A DNA stretch of 35,463 bases from Bdellovibrio sp. (GCA_020723205.1 DYJF01000011.1:7497-42959); one strand, 5' to 3'. Shown: positions 7,745-15,810, numbered from the stretch's first letter. The notes: a model not told the origin generated them from the letters alone. Made by a program: numbers and translations.

Positions 7745-8254
7745 TTATACCTCGCCCAGCGCCTTTTCGCTATGTATCCGTCTAAGCTGGTGGATGACGT
7801 TGCCCAGCTCGTCCATTTCACGCTCCTCGCGGCGCGTGATCTCCGCCTTCAACTTCTTCTCCCAGAGCTCCTTGTGTTTTTCCATGACGCGAAGCTCTTT
7901 GCACGCCTCGATATATTCCTTCCTCGCTTTTTTCACGCCGAGTTCGCAGTCGTCAACAACGCCCTTCTGGTCCTCTATCTCCTCCGCCTTCTTTTCCTCG
8001 TCTTCCTTGAGTTTGCGAAGGTAGTTCACATAGACATTGCCCTGACCGACCATGACCCCGCCGGAGACCTTCGATTTCATCTCCTTGCGCGCGCTCTTCC
8101 ATGACTCAATGATCTCCTCTTTCTCTTTTTCCAGTTTTTTGAGCTTCTCTTTGGCCTCCAAGAGGGCCTTTATGGCCTGCGCCAAGGCCGTCTCCGCCCT
8201 CGTCTTCATCCGCTGTTTTATGGTCAAGAGGGCCTGTAGGCGATACTTAGCCAT
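7745..8254 (-). CDS. sctO: T3SS stalk protein SctO (FliJ/YscO family)
   Basis: The 169 residues are nearly all a two-helix antiparallel coiled coil, rich in Lys, Glu and Leu with heptads throughout, as in FliJ and YscO. These proteins act as the central stalk inside the SctN ATPase ring and link it to SctV. The gene starts three bases after the SctN stop, the conserved N-O order. Sequence identity in this family is always low; length, charge and position carry the call. Confidence 0.85.
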   Translation of the reverse strand: MAKYRLQALLTIKQRMKTRAETALAQAIKALLEAKEKLKKLEKEKEEIIESWKSARKEMKSKVSGGVMVGQGNVYVNYLRKLKEDEEKKAEEIEDQKGVVDDCELGVKKARKEYIEACKELRVMEKHKELWEKKLKAEITRREEREMDELGNVIHQLRRIHSEKALGEV

Positions 8255-8257
8255 GGA

Positions 8258-9589
8258 TTATTCGAAGACCCCTTTCAGAAGATCGATCGATTCCTCAAGC
8301 GTGAACTTTTCGCCAACCATCTGCTTCAAGAAATTGTTCACCTCGTCTATCTTCTCGATCGCGTAATCCACTTTGGGATCGCTCCCCTCTTCGTACGCGC
8401 CGATGAGGATCAGGTCCCGCTCCTTTTCGTAGTTCGCAACGACCTCGCGAAGTTTTCTCGCTGCGTCGCGATGCTCTTCGTCTATGATCGAATCCATCAC
8501 ACGACTTATGGATTCGGACACATCTATCGCAGGATAGTGGCCGCGGGCCGCAAGCGCGCGAGAGAGAACGATGTGGCCGTCGAGGATCGAACGCGTCTCG
8601 TCCGCTACCGGCTCGTTCATGTCGTCGCCCGCGACAAGAACCGTGTAGAAGGCGGTTATGGAGCCCTTGTCCGAGTTGCCGGACCGCTCGAGCAGACGCG
8701 GAAGCGTCGAGAAAACGGAAGGCGTGTAGCCCTGCCTCGCGGGCGGCTCGCCCACCGCAAGGCCCACTTCGCGAAGGGCCCGCGCGAAACGGGTTATCGA
8801 ATCCATCATGAGCATGACTTTTTTGCCCTGATCGCGAAAATATTCTGCGATCGCGGTGGCGACATACGCCGCCTTCAGGCGCACGAGGGACGGCTGGTCG
8901 GAAGTTGAAACGACGACGACCGAACGCTTCAATCCCTCCTCGCCGAGGTCCTGTTCGAGAAAATCGCGCACCTCGCGTCCACGCTCGCCGACCAGGCAGA
9001 TCACGTTCACTTCGGCCTCGGTGTTGCGCGCTATCATGCCGATAAGTGTTGATTTGCCGACACCAGCGGCGGCGAAGAAACCTATGCGCTGCCCCTCGCC
9101 GACGGTCAACATTGCGTCGATCGCCTTGATGCCCACCGAGATGGGCCTCGTCACCCGCTCGCGCCTCAAGGCGGCGGGCGGCTCGGCGCTCACCGGATAT
9201 TCCTGCGTGCATTTCAACGGCCCATTCGTCTCCTCATCCAGGGGATCTCCCATCCCGTCGATGATGCGGCCCAAGAGCCCGTCTCCCACCCTGACCGTCA
9301 GCGTATGGCCCGTCGGTATCACATCGTTTCCAAGCCCTATCCCCTCGAGGTTTCCAAGGGGCATGAGAAGCGCTTCCTGATCGCGAAAGCCGACGACCTC
9401 CGCCTTGATGGGCGTCTTGCTGTGATATGGAACTATGAAGCACAGCTCGCCTATCCTGACGCCGGGCACGACCGCGCGCACCACGATGCCGGTGAGCTCG
9501 GTGACCTTGCCCTTGATGCTGTAACTGGAAACAGCCGAAAGCAGGTGATGATATTTGTGAAAATCAATGACCGGAAGTTCGTCTTTCAT
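8258..9589 (-). CDS. sctN: T3SS ATPase SctN (FliI/YscN family)
   Basis: Hexameric ATPase at the base of the export apparatus that strips chaperones and unfolds substrates. The 443 aa have a beta-barrel N-domain, a Walker A loop AAAGVGKST (about 173-181), the GERGREV box with the catalytic Glu (about 202-208), a Walker B ending in D264 (VMLMMDSITRFA), and the conserved QGYTPSVFSTLPRLLERSG and AFYTVLVAGDD stretches. Length matches the family. I start it at the ATG at 9589, which overlaps the SctL stop as ATGA; an upstream in-frame ATG at 9673 would add 28 residues unlike the family. Confidence 0.97.
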   Translation of the reverse strand: MKDELPVIDFHKYHHLLSAVSSYSIKGKVTELTGIVVRAVVPGVRIGELCFIVPYHSKTPIKAEVVGFRDQEALLMPLGNLEGIGLGNDVIPTGHTLTVRVGDGLLGRIIDGMGDPLDEETNGPLKCTQEYPVSAEPPAALRRERVTRPISVGIKAIDAMLTVGEGQRIGFFAAAGVGKSTLIGMIARNTEAEVNVICLVGERGREVRDFLEQDLGEEGLKRSVVVVSTSDQPSLVRLKAAYVATAIAEYFRDQGKKVMLMMDSITRFARALREVGLAVGEPPARQGYTPSVFSTLPRLLERSGNSDKGSITAFYTVLVAGDDMNEPVADETRSILDGHIVLSRALAARGHYPAIDVSESISRVMDSIIDEEHRDAARKLREVVANYEKERDLILIGAYEEGSDPKVDYAIEKIDEVNNFLKQMVGEKFTLEESIDLLKGVFE

Positions 9590-10275
9590 AAGATCTCTAG
9601 CGCCTTTTTGATGGCTTCCATCTGGGTCTCGATCTGCGCGTCTATCGTGCCCACTTCGGTCTCGACGATGCACCCCCCTTTCGCCACGGTCTCGTCCTCT
9701 TTAAAATGGAGCCGCTTTGTCCTGTCCAGCACGTCGCGGAACTCGAAGTTCCCGCCAATGATAGTCTTGTGATCCTCCGGGTTCACGCGGACGGTGATCC
9801 TGTCGCCCAGGGACCTTTCGAGGGCCTGCCTGACGACGTCTCTTATCACCTCCGGCTTCTCCTCTACGATCTTCCCGATGACCTTTTCGGCGGTGGCCAT
9901 GACCAGCTTGATGACCTCTCCCTCGGCCTCGCGATAGAATTTCTCACGCATCGCCTCAAGGCGGACAAGCTTTTCAGTCACCTGTGAAAGGCCCTTCGTT
10001 TCGCCGGCGGCAAAGCCCTCTTTTTTCGCCTTTTCGCGCGCCGCATCCACATCGGAAAGCACTCTCTGCGCCCGTTCGCGTATCTTCTGCGCTTCCGCCT
10101 CCGCCTGCTCTATGATGACCTCCGCCTTGCTCTTGGCCTCGAGGGTCTTCTTGTCTATCACGCCGCCGGCCTCTTCCTCCATGCCGACGCTGCGATGCGG
10201 ATGCGTCTCCTTGACTTCCTCCTCCAAGCTCCGCTTTTTATCGAGTTCGGAACCTTTGACGATCTTAGCTGTCAT
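9586..10275 (-). CDS. sctL: T3SS stator protein SctL (FliH/YscL family)
   Basis: Peripheral stator that holds SctN and connects it to the SctQ platform. The 229-aa protein has a charged N-terminus, a long Ala/Glu/Lys-rich coiled coil (about residues 45-130), and a C-terminal domain with VIGKIVEEKPEVIRDVVRQA, ITVRVNPEDHK and GGCIVETEVGTIDAQIETQ. The last is the conserved FliH/SctL signature. It is translationally coupled to SctN. An AAGGAAAGGG ribosome site stands upstream. Confidence 0.95.
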   Translation of the reverse strand: MTAKIVKGSELDKKRSLEEEVKETHPHRSVGMEEEAGGVIDKKTLEAKSKAEVIIEQAEAEAQKIRERAQRVLSDVDAAREKAKKEGFAAGETKGLSQVTEKLVRLEAMREKFYREAEGEVIKLVMATAEKVIGKIVEEKPEVIRDVVRQALERSLGDRITVRVNPEDHKTIIGGNFEFRDVLDRTKRLHFKEDETVAKGGCIVETEVGTIDAQIETQMEAIKKALEIL

Positions 10276-10369
10276 GAGCGCGCCCTTTCCTTCAAAATGC
10301 GCAATCCGGCGACCTATGCGCCGGTAACCGTTGAATTCTTTTGTAGCACAGATCGGCCCTTATGCCAAC

Positions 10370-11362
10370 TTAAGCTTCTGAAGGGAAAAAGCGGTCCCAG
10401 GAGGGATCTATGAGGTTCTCTTTCGCAAGGAATGCGACGCGGGAGAGTATGATGTTTTGCCTCTCTTCGGCCGTCGTCTGCGTGTTCTTTTCAAGGCGCT
10501 CGTCGATATAGCGTTTGAGAACGTAGCTGATGCGGGGATCGAGCTTTATCTCCAGCATGCGGAACAGCTCGCTGTGGTCCGGTCCGATCGCGCGCGCGAA
10601 AGACGCAAGCCCTATCTCCATGAGGAGATGCTCCGACCCCAGATGCTCGCCCTCGACCTCCAGAACCGTATAGCGCGCCTGACGCTTGAGAGCGTCGGAA
10701 ACTCCTTCGAGCGAACGCATGCGGCTCTGCAGGCGCTTAGCGTCGCGAAGCGAAAGGCGGTTCAACAGCACGTTCAGCGATTTTCCGGAGATGCCGGAGA
10801 GGGCCATAGCCAGCTCCTGAAGCCCCAAGTCCTTGAAAAAGACCTCAAGTTCCTCCCCCTTCAGATAGTACAGATCGTCGAACCCGAAATGCTCGATCGA
10901 GCGCGAGAGGTGAAGCGGCTGAAAGCGGCTCTCAAAACGGCGGCGGATGACGTCAAGCACCGGCTGCGGGACCGAGAAGGCCTCGACTATGTTGGGTATC
11001 GCGAACCTGACCGCCGGCGAAAGATGTTCCAAAAGGAACCGGACATGCTTGGAAGGGAGATAGCGCAGGATGATCCCAATGATTCGCGGCGATTCCGTCT
11101 TTAACTCCTCCAATATCCACGCCGGATGTATCTCCGCCAGACCGCTCCACTGCTCTGATGACAGCTGGGAGCGCGCCTGCAGGCGAAGCTTTGCTTCTCT
11201 CTCCTCGGGATCAAGGGCAAGGCAAGCATCGATCGCTTCTTTGAGCGTTGCGGCGTCTTCGTCGGTCACGAAGGGGAGAAGATCCAGCGCCTTCTCGCCT
11301 TCCTCTATGACCGCCATGGTCGCCAGCATTCTCTGCCTGTTTGTGATCCCGTTTCTATTCAT
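10370..11362 (-). CDS. FliG-like protein within a non-flagellar T3SS locus
   Basis: The 330-aa protein reads as FliG. A middle domain (about 80-150) has HPAWILEELKTESPRIIGII and LRYLPSKHVRFLLEHL, comparable with the FliG middle motif (HPQ...ILxxLDPxxAAxxL). A C-terminal domain (about 160-240) has FDDLYYLKGEELEVFFKDLG, ELAMALSGIS and LLNRLSLRDAKRL, comparable with FEDLxxLxxxxxxxLLREVDxxxLAxALKGAS and NMSxRAAEML. The first 75 residues are divergent. In flagella FliG joins the FliF ring to FliM/FliN; injectisomes use the unrelated SctK adaptor. Here it overlaps the SctI gene by one base and precedes SctL, the place where SctK would be expected. I infer it is the adaptor of this system. No SctK-like gene was seen. 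Confidence 0.85.
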   Translation of the reverse strand: MNRNGITNRQRMLATMAVIEEGEKALDLLPFVTDEDAATLKEAIDACLALDPEEREAKLRLQARSQLSSEQWSGLAEIHPAWILEELKTESPRIIGIILRYLPSKHVRFLLEHLSPAVRFAIPNIVEAFSVPQPVLDVIRRRFESRFQPLHLSRSIEHFGFDDLYYLKGEELEVFFKDLGLQELAMALSGISGKSLNVLLNRLSLRDAKRLQSRMRSLEGVSDALKRQARYTVLEVEGEHLGSEHLLMEIGLASFARAIGPDHSELFRMLEIKLDPRISYVLKRYIDERLEKNTQTTAEERQNIILSRVAFLAKENLIDPSWDRFFPSEA

Positions 11363-11862
11363 TATTGCACCTGTGTATTGAGCACCGATTTAACCGATGA
11401 AACACCCTGTTCCGCGACCTTGACCGTCAGTTCCGTCATCTGCGCAAAATGGAAAACGTGCGCCTGTATGCACATAAGTTCCTGATTCGAGAATTTCTTT
11501 CCGCTGTAGAGTATCTGGTTGACCATGCTGTCCATCTGCATCTGGCCCTTGTTCACTTCTCCCAGCATGTCGACGACCTTCTGTGAACCGTCTATTTTGC
11601 CGGCGCCCGTCACTTCATCGCCCGGTTTGAACTCGAAGCCGCTGGAAACGGACTGCATCTGGCCCGAAGGATCGATCGCCGAGCTGCCGTTCATGCCGAG
11701 CATCTCGGCGAAATTGGCGCCTGAATCCATCTGGGCCAGAACTTCCTTGAAGGATGAGCCCTGCGTACCCTGCGATAAGGGCTGGACCGATCCCTCGGAC
11801 TTTGTGACCGCCTTACCGAGGGCCTCGCTCGAAAGTTTTGATATGACCATTTCGACTGCCAT
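11362..11862 (-). CDS. sctI: Inner rod protein SctI (YscI/PrgJ-like)
   Basis: The first 100 of 166 residues are low-complexity. The C-terminal 60 read DSMVNQILYSGKKFSNQELM then CIQAHVFHFAQMTELTVKVA and a VKSVLNTQVQ end. This is the SctI pattern: an amphipathic helix with NQELLxxQxxVxxxxxxxELxxKxVxxxxxxVKxxLxxQ. SctI forms the short rod that anchors the needle. It is longer than typical SctI (about 80-140 aa). The gene is four bases after the sigma-factor stop and overlaps the FliG-like start, so it is deep in the operon. Confidence 0.8.
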   Translation of the reverse strand: MAVEMVISKLSSEALGKAVTKSEGSVQPLSQGTQGSSFKEVLAQMDSGANFAEMLGMNGSSAIDPSGQMQSVSSGFEFKPGDEVTGAGKIDGSQKVVDMLGEVNKGQMQMDSMVNQILYSGKKFSNQELMCIQAHVFHFAQMTELTVKVAEQGVSSVKSVLNTQVQ

Positions 11863-11865
11863 AAA

Positions 11866-12714
11866 TTATTCTCCGTCCTCCTCGTTACCCCCGCCATTGT
11901 GCGTATTGCTCGCCTTGTGCTTGATCCTCTTGAAGAGGAGACTCAATGCGCGGGCGTGCAGACGTGAAGTCCACGATTTCGAAAGGTTCAGCTTCTCGCC
12001 TATCTCTTCCAGTGTCTTGTTCTGAAAATAGTACATCTTCACAAGCTGCTTTTCCTTTTCGGGGAGCGTTCCGATCGCGTCCCGCATATAATGCCTGACC
12101 TCGGCAAATTCGCTTTTTTGCTCGATGTCGACCACGTTCTCGTCGACGATGTCCATATCTTCCTGCGCATCCAGAGATATGATGTAGATCGAAGCCAAGG
12201 TGTTGACGGTCTCTGCCGCTTCGTCTTCGGTGTTAAAATCGACCGGCTTGACCGCTGAATCCGATTTGTGCTGCAGATATTCGTTGGCCGCTTCTTCGAA
12301 CTTGAGCTTTGCGTAAAGAGTCCTCGGCAGCCATCCGCTCCTGCGAAGACCGTCGTAGATGGCGCCCTTGATCCTGTAATAAGCGAACGTGCGGAAATCA
12401 ACCTTCTCGGCCTCATCGAATCTCTTTGCGGCCTCAAGAAGTCCAAGCCGCGCGTTGCAAAGCACGTCTTCATAGTCGACCGCCGAAGAGAGGGTCTGGC
12501 AGACGCGGCCGGCAATGGACGACGCATAAGGCATATACTGCGCGATGATCTCGTCACGTTTCTTGAGCTTCGCGAGTTCCGCCTTCGTGAGCTTGGCTCC
12601 ATGCTTTCTGGCCTCTTCTGTAGCTCGCCTGGCTTCATCTTTTGCCTTTTCACGCGCACGTGTTTCAACGTCCTTGCGTGCGAGCTTTAACTTCGACAGA
12701 ATCGTTTTACCCAT
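11866..12714 (-). CDS. Sigma-28 (FliA/WhiG)-type RNA polymerase sigma factor of the T3SS locus
   Basis: A sigma-70 family protein with regions 2, 3 and 4. Region 2 reads VDYEDVLCNARLGLLEAAKR, DFRTFAYYRIKGAIYDGLRR and SGWLPR, the FliA-type pattern (GLxxAxxRFD...FxTYAxxRIRGAIxDxLRxxDWxPR). Region 4 ends the protein with LEEIGEKLNLSKSWTSRLHA. The first 60 residues are an unusual Lys/Arg/Glu-rich extension. I prefer the ATG at 12714 because AGGGGA sits just upstream; another ATG at 12762 would add 16 residues. As first gene of the SctI-SctT operon, with a sigma-28-like core about 100 bp upstream, it may drive its own operon and others in the locus. No anti-sigma FlgM-like gene was seen. Confidence 0.92.
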   Translation of the reverse strand: MGKTILSKLKLARKDVETRAREKAKDEARRATEEARKHGAKLTKAELAKLKKRDEIIAQYMPYASSIAGRVCQTLSSAVDYEDVLCNARLGLLEAAKRFDEAEKVDFRTFAYYRIKGAIYDGLRRSGWLPRTLYAKLKFEEAANEYLQHKSDSAVKPVDFNTEDEAAETVNTLASIYIISLDAQEDMDIVDENVVDIEQKSEFAEVRHYMRDAIGTLPEKEKQLVKMYYFQNKTLEEIGEKLNLSKSWTSRLHARALSLLFKRIKHKASNTHNGGGNEEDGE

Positions 12715-12817
12715 GGCATCCCCTTTTGTACGGACTCCGGCAGGAATAAATGCACGTTCCATGCCACGGTAATAGAACGCCTCTGCATCATCTATTCTTT
12801 TGAAAAATAAGAGTTAT

Positions 12818-12841
12818 TTATCGTACGGGTTACATCAAAGT
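12818..12841 (-). promoter_or_regulatory. Possible sigma-28-like promoter upstream of the sigma factor gene
   Basis: On the minus strand ACTTTG (12841-12836) is followed by CGATAAATAA starting at 12823. The CGATAA core matches the FliA -10 (GCCGATAA), but the spacing is 18 instead of the 20 seen in the two better sites. Weak on its own. Confidence 0.4.
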
Positions 12842-12878
12842 GAGGCAAGTGAAGCGGGAAACCGCAGGAAACGGGGGG

Positions 12879-13238
12879 TCAAGACCCCAAATTTTTGCCG
12901 TGACGGAAGGACTCCATGACGGCGTAGATGAGGGCGAATTGCTTCGCGGACATGTCCTTTCTCTCTTCGGGCGGGAGATCATTATATAGATGTATGCCGC
13001 GGGCGAGCTCGGCCAGATCGTCATCAATTTCGCCGCCCTCTTTATCGTTCAGAACAGGAAGGATCTGCTTGAAACCGACGGTGCCTCTCGACACTTCCTT
13101 GGCCTGCCCGCCTTCTTCGTAAGAGTCGGGGGAAACCGGCGTGCCTTGCGAATACGCATCCCGTTCGTCGCCCATCTTTTCTATCGTGCTTGAATCGGTT
13201 TCGGTGACCTTCACCCTACCTGTGTCCCTTACGCTCAT
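12879..13238 (-). CDS. Uncharacterised 119-aa protein of the T3SS locus
   Basis: No family is recognised. The protein is acidic and hydrophilic with a disordered first half. A short helical C-terminal part (LPPEERKDMSAKQFALIYAV) could be a folded domain. It has no signal peptide or membrane segment. AGAAGGG supports the ATG. It follows the 140-aa gene by 11 bp and probably shares its sigma-28-like promoter. A small secreted protein, chaperone or regulator are all possible. Confidence 0.65.
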   Translation of the reverse strand: MSVRDTGRVKVTETDSSTIEKMGDERDAYSQGTPVSPDSYEEGGQAKEVSRGTVGFKQILPVLNDKEGGEIDDDLAELARGIHLYNDLPPEERKDMSAKQFALIYAVMESFRHGKNLGS

Positions 13239-13249
13239 AACCCTTCTCC

Positions 13250-13672
13250 CTATATCGAATGCGCCATCTCCGTCATGGCGTCATTTCTCGCGAATAACAC
13301 GTTCATCACACGCTCGTCAGATGCCGAAATATCAAAGCCGGCCGGCTGAACCTGTTCCCCGTCCATCTGGAGGCCCGGGAACGAGACATTGGTCTGCTGT
13401 TCGCGCTGCATCTTCTCTGCCTGTTTCTGATACGCCTTGGCCTGCATCTGGTCGCCGATGGCTCCAATACCGTACATTCCCGCGGCACCGAGTGCTGCGG
13501 GCGGAAAAATGAACGAGAGCGGGGCCGCAACGGCGCCCAACACGCGGCCAAGCCCCGAAAGCAGACGCCCGAAAAATCCCGGCTTTTTCTGCTCGCGGAC
13601 GTGCGGGTCCACACCCTGCACCATTCTCATTTCGTATTTTACCAGACTTGGTTGTACCGGATTAAATTGCAT
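13250..13672 (-). CDS. Uncharacterised 140-aa protein with hydrophobic Gly/Ala segment
   Basis: I do not recognise it. A charged start (about residues 1-32) is followed by a long Gly/Ala/Leu/Pro-rich hydrophobic stretch (about 33-75) able to span a membrane once or twice, then a Gln/Lys-rich helix and a C-terminal helix with MNVLFARNDAMTEM. Small hydrophobic proteins encoded between SctJ and SctI in other systems include translocators and minor rod or needle components, so an exported role is possible. It has its own upstream sigma-28-like promoter with the conserved CGCAACTTCG and CGATAATAATA elements. Confidence 0.65.
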   Translation of the reverse strand: MQFNPVQPSLVKYEMRMVQGVDPHVREQKKPGFFGRLLSGLGRVLGAVAAPLSFIFPPAALGAAGMYGIGAIGDQMQAKAYQKQAEKMQREQQTNVSFPGLQMDGEQVQPAGFDISASDERVMNVLFARNDAMTEMAHSI

Positions 13673-13715
13673 GGTACCGCCTCAACTCCATTATACCCCA
13701 TACCCTCTACTATTA

Positions 13716-13745
13716 TTATCGGTTTCTCGGTAAGGCGAAGTTGCG
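13716..13745 (-). promoter_or_regulatory. Sigma-28-like promoter of the 140-aa/119-aa genes
   Basis: On the minus strand CGCAACTTCG (13745-13736) is followed, 20 bases from ACTTCG to core start, by CGATAATAATA (13721 downward). The same two blocks with identical spacing occur at 15810-15781. The core matches the FliA -10 GCCGATAA. It lies in the short gap after SctJ, 44 bp before the 140-aa start. Confidence 0.7.
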
Positions 13746-13772
13746 TCTTTTTTTACTATACATTCCGGATAG

Positions 13773-14714
13773 TTATCGGCCATCACCGAGGCGCGGGGGC
13801 TCTTCATCCATAACGTTGCCCTCCACAGCCGGATACTTGCCGGCCTGTCCACCCTCCATAGCCGCGAGTTTACGCCTCATGCGGCTGCCCTGAACAATGG
13901 AAATAATAAGTCCGGCGGACAAAATGATGAGAAGGAAAAAGAAAACGAGCAGGTAGATCTTGAGGCGTTCCTTTGATGCCTGATCGAGACGGAGGCCGAC
14001 GAGTTCCTTGTCCATGGTGGGGGCAACGCCTCCCACGGTCGGAAGTTCGGTCCCCTTGGGTGGGAGTGTCATCACCTGTCCGGGTCTTATCGTCTGACCG
14101 GCGGCCGGTATGTAACTCAACACAACGGTCACATCGCGGGAGCTCATCCCCTCGACAGAATTGGCGACGAACTCCTGCACCTTCGCCTCGGTGAGCGAAG
14201 GCACGCCGGTCTCCGACTGCTTCAATTTCACTATGACGGAAGCGGTCGGGCGCTGTTTGGCCTTCTCCTCCGCCGTCGCGAACTCATTCTTGGTCGGCGT
14301 ATTGAGCACGACGTCCGCATCCACGACCTCGGGGATGCGTTCCAAAGAATTAATGATCTCACCCTTCAGAGCGAGGAGGTAGCGCGCCTTCTGCTCGTCA
14401 GGCGTGGGGATAAGGCCCTTCTCCTTATAGACACCGGTAAGGCCCAGTTCGCGCTTCCTCGGCAGGTTGTGCTGCATCAAGAGCTCGCGGGCGCGGGAAA
14501 CGTCCTTGCTGCTGACAACGACGCTATAGAAAACCTCGTTCTGCCTCGCCTCTCTTTTCTTCGTCGCCTTGATGTTGTTCTCGCTCAAAAGGACCAATAT
14601 CTCGTTCACATCATCTTCACTAAGGTTCTGGTACAACGCGATGCCTCCGCACGACACGAACGCGAAGAGAACGATGAATGCTATAACGCCTGATAGAAGT
14701 TTCCTGTTCCTCAT
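13773..14714 (-). CDS. sctJ: T3SS inner MS-ring lipoprotein SctJ (YscJ/PrgK family)
   Basis: The inner-membrane ring component. The 313 aa start with a lipoprotein signal (FVSC, Cys about residue 22), then the ring-building domain EDDVNEILVLLSENNIKATK and SRARELLMQHNLPRKRELG, ERIPEVVDADVVLNTP, and a second ring domain VQEFVANSVEGMSSRDVTVV. A single transmembrane helix (about 255-280) and a basic cytoplasmic tail follow. One lipid anchor plus one C-terminal TM and about 300 residues is the injectisome SctJ layout; flagellar FliF is near 550 aa with two TM helices. It overlaps the TPR gene by four bases (ATGA). Confidence 0.96.
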   Translation of the reverse strand: MRNRKLLSGVIAFIVLFAFVSCGGIALYQNLSEDDVNEILVLLSENNIKATKKREARQNEVFYSVVVSSKDVSRARELLMQHNLPRKRELGLTGVYKEKGLIPTPDEQKARYLLALKGEIINSLERIPEVVDADVVLNTPTKNEFATAEEKAKQRPTASVIVKLKQSETGVPSLTEAKVQEFVANSVEGMSSRDVTVVLSYIPAAGQTIRPGQVMTLPPKGTELPTVGGVAPTMDKELVGLRLDQASKERLKIYLLVFFFLLIILSAGLIISIVQGSRMRRKLAAMEGGQAGKYPAVEGNVMDEEPPRLGDGR

Positions 14715-15139
14715 GTCCCTCCCTTTGGGCCCTCGAAACCGGCCAGCATTCTCGGCGTGAACCCCTGATTTATCGCGCCCAGAAGCGCGCGGGCGAACTC
14801 CCCTGCGCCGCCTTTCGAATCCTCGCGGCCCACCTCTTCAAGAGTCGCCACGGCCTCTTCCCTTTTGCCTAGAAAAAAAAGGGCCTCTCCTATATAAACC
14901 TTCGCGAATATGCTCGTGGGATCCATCTTCAACGCCTTCTTGTACCACTTGATGGCATTAGCGAACTTTCCGACGCAGAAATCCACCCCGCCGAGCGCGA
15001 CCAACGGGATGTCGCTGTCGGGCGCCAGCGCCGCGACGCCCTCGAAGACATTATAGGCCTCTTTGTATTTTTGCATGCCGAGATAGACATATCCGGCCTC
15101 CATCATCACAACGAGATGCTTGCGATCTATATCTATCAT
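14711..15139 (-). CDS. TPR-repeat protein coupled to SctJ
   Basis: The 142-aa protein contains about three TPR motifs (residues 5-110), for example MEAGYVYLGMQKYKEAYNVF and NAIKWYKKALKMDPTSIFAK, with no signal peptide. TPR proteins in T3SS loci act as chaperones for needle or translocator subunits (SctG and LcrH types). Translational coupling to SctJ suggests a role in assembly, for example as an SctG/PscG-like needle chaperone. The binding partner cannot be read from sequence. A terminator separates it from the gene upstream. Confidence 0.75.
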   Translation of the reverse strand: MIDIDRKHLVVMMEAGYVYLGMQKYKEAYNVFEGVAALAPDSDIPLVALGGVDFCVGKFANAIKWYKKALKMDPTSIFAKVYIGEALFFLGKREEAVATLEEVGREDSKGGAGEFARALLGAINQGFTPRMLAGFEGPKGGT

Positions 15140-15156
15140 AGATTACCCCCGTAATA

Positions 15157-15197
15157 AAAAACCCGCGGCTCGGATTATACGCGAACCGCGGGTTTTT
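15157..15197. terminator. Strong bidirectional rho-independent terminator
   Basis: A perfect 12-bp stem, AAAAACCCGCGG with CCGCGGGTTTTT, and a 17-nt loop. It has A and T runs on both sides, so it can work in either direction. It lies after the 176-aa gene and before the TPR-SctJ pair, which must then have another promoter. Confidence 0.88.
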
Positions 15198-15217
15198 ACA
15201 ACCGATTTTAAGTTCTA

Positions 15218-15745
15218 TTATCCGCGCGCCGTGAACTTTTCGATCATCGACATACGCGCACGGTGATCAGCCGACAGAATATTGGATTTCGTGTTCCATG
15301 CCTGCATGTTGCTCTGCATCATGGCCTGAAGTTCGAGGAGCTGCAGGTTGTTCGAGTTCATTGTGTTGATCATATCGGCCTGCGAGAAACCGTCGGTGCC
15401 CGGGATCACGGAACTTGAACCGCCGGCGCCGGTAAGACCGGAACCGCTCAAAGAAGCGCTCGAATACTTGAGCGCACCGTAAGAACCGGGCGAGCTTACC
15501 GCCCCAAATTCCGCGCCGCCGGCAAAGGACGGTGCGGACATCGAACTTAGCTGGCTTATGCCGGAGAACGCCGCGCCTAATACGGTCGTGGCATTGGGCG
15601 AGCCGTACATCTGACCGGCGGTCAGCGCCGTGTTGCCCATGGCATCGGCAGCGCCAAGGAACGCATTGAAATCCTTTCCGGTGCGAACTCCGGTCGCCTT
15701 CGCATTCTCTCTTATCTCGTTGATATTTATTGCATTGACTGTCAT
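15218..15745 (-). CDS. Putative secreted T3SS component, 176 aa
   Basis: No family is recognised. The middle is Gly/Ser/Ala-rich (residues 45-115). The C-terminal 55 residues form a predicted helix with LQLLELQAMMQSNMQAWNTK, ending EKFTARG, which recalls the QKFTAT end of the 297-aa protein. A disordered N-terminus with a helical C-terminus resembles needle, rod or filament subunits, so an exported structural protein is a reasonable guess. The ATG at 15745 has AAGGAGA upstream; an in-frame extension to 15913 runs through the promoter and is not used. It is a single-gene transcript with a sigma-28-like promoter and strong terminator, as expected for an abundantly made exported subunit. Confidence 0.7.
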   Translation of the reverse strand: MTVNAININEIRENAKATGVRTGKDFNAFLGAADAMGNTALTAGQMYGSPNATTVLGAAFSGISQLSSMSAPSFAGGAEFGAVSSPGSYGALKYSSASLSGSGLTGAGGSSSVIPGTDGFSQADMINTMNSNNLQLLELQAMMQSNMQAWNTKSNILSADHRARMSMIEKFTARG

Positions 15746-15780
15746 AGGGCCGTCTCCTTGGTATTTCCCCTCTGTTATTA

Positions 15781-15810
15781 TTATCGTCCCGTCATACACC
15801 CGAAGTTGCG
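15781..15810 (-). promoter_or_regulatory. Sigma-28-like promoter of the 176-aa gene
   Basis: On the minus strand CGCAACTTCG (15810-15801) and CGATAATAATAA (15786 downward) have the same 20-base spacing as the copy at 13745-13716. The core resembles FliA-type GCCGATAA. The start codon is 36 bp downstream of the core and the 26-bp palindrome is just upstream. Confidence 0.72.

Noticed and set aside
3121-15745. Interpretation as an ordinary flagellar operon
   Set aside because: The ring protein is a 313-aa lipoprotein SctJ, not FliF; an SctI-type rod protein and an LcrH-like chaperone are present; no hook, rod or flagellin genes are seen.
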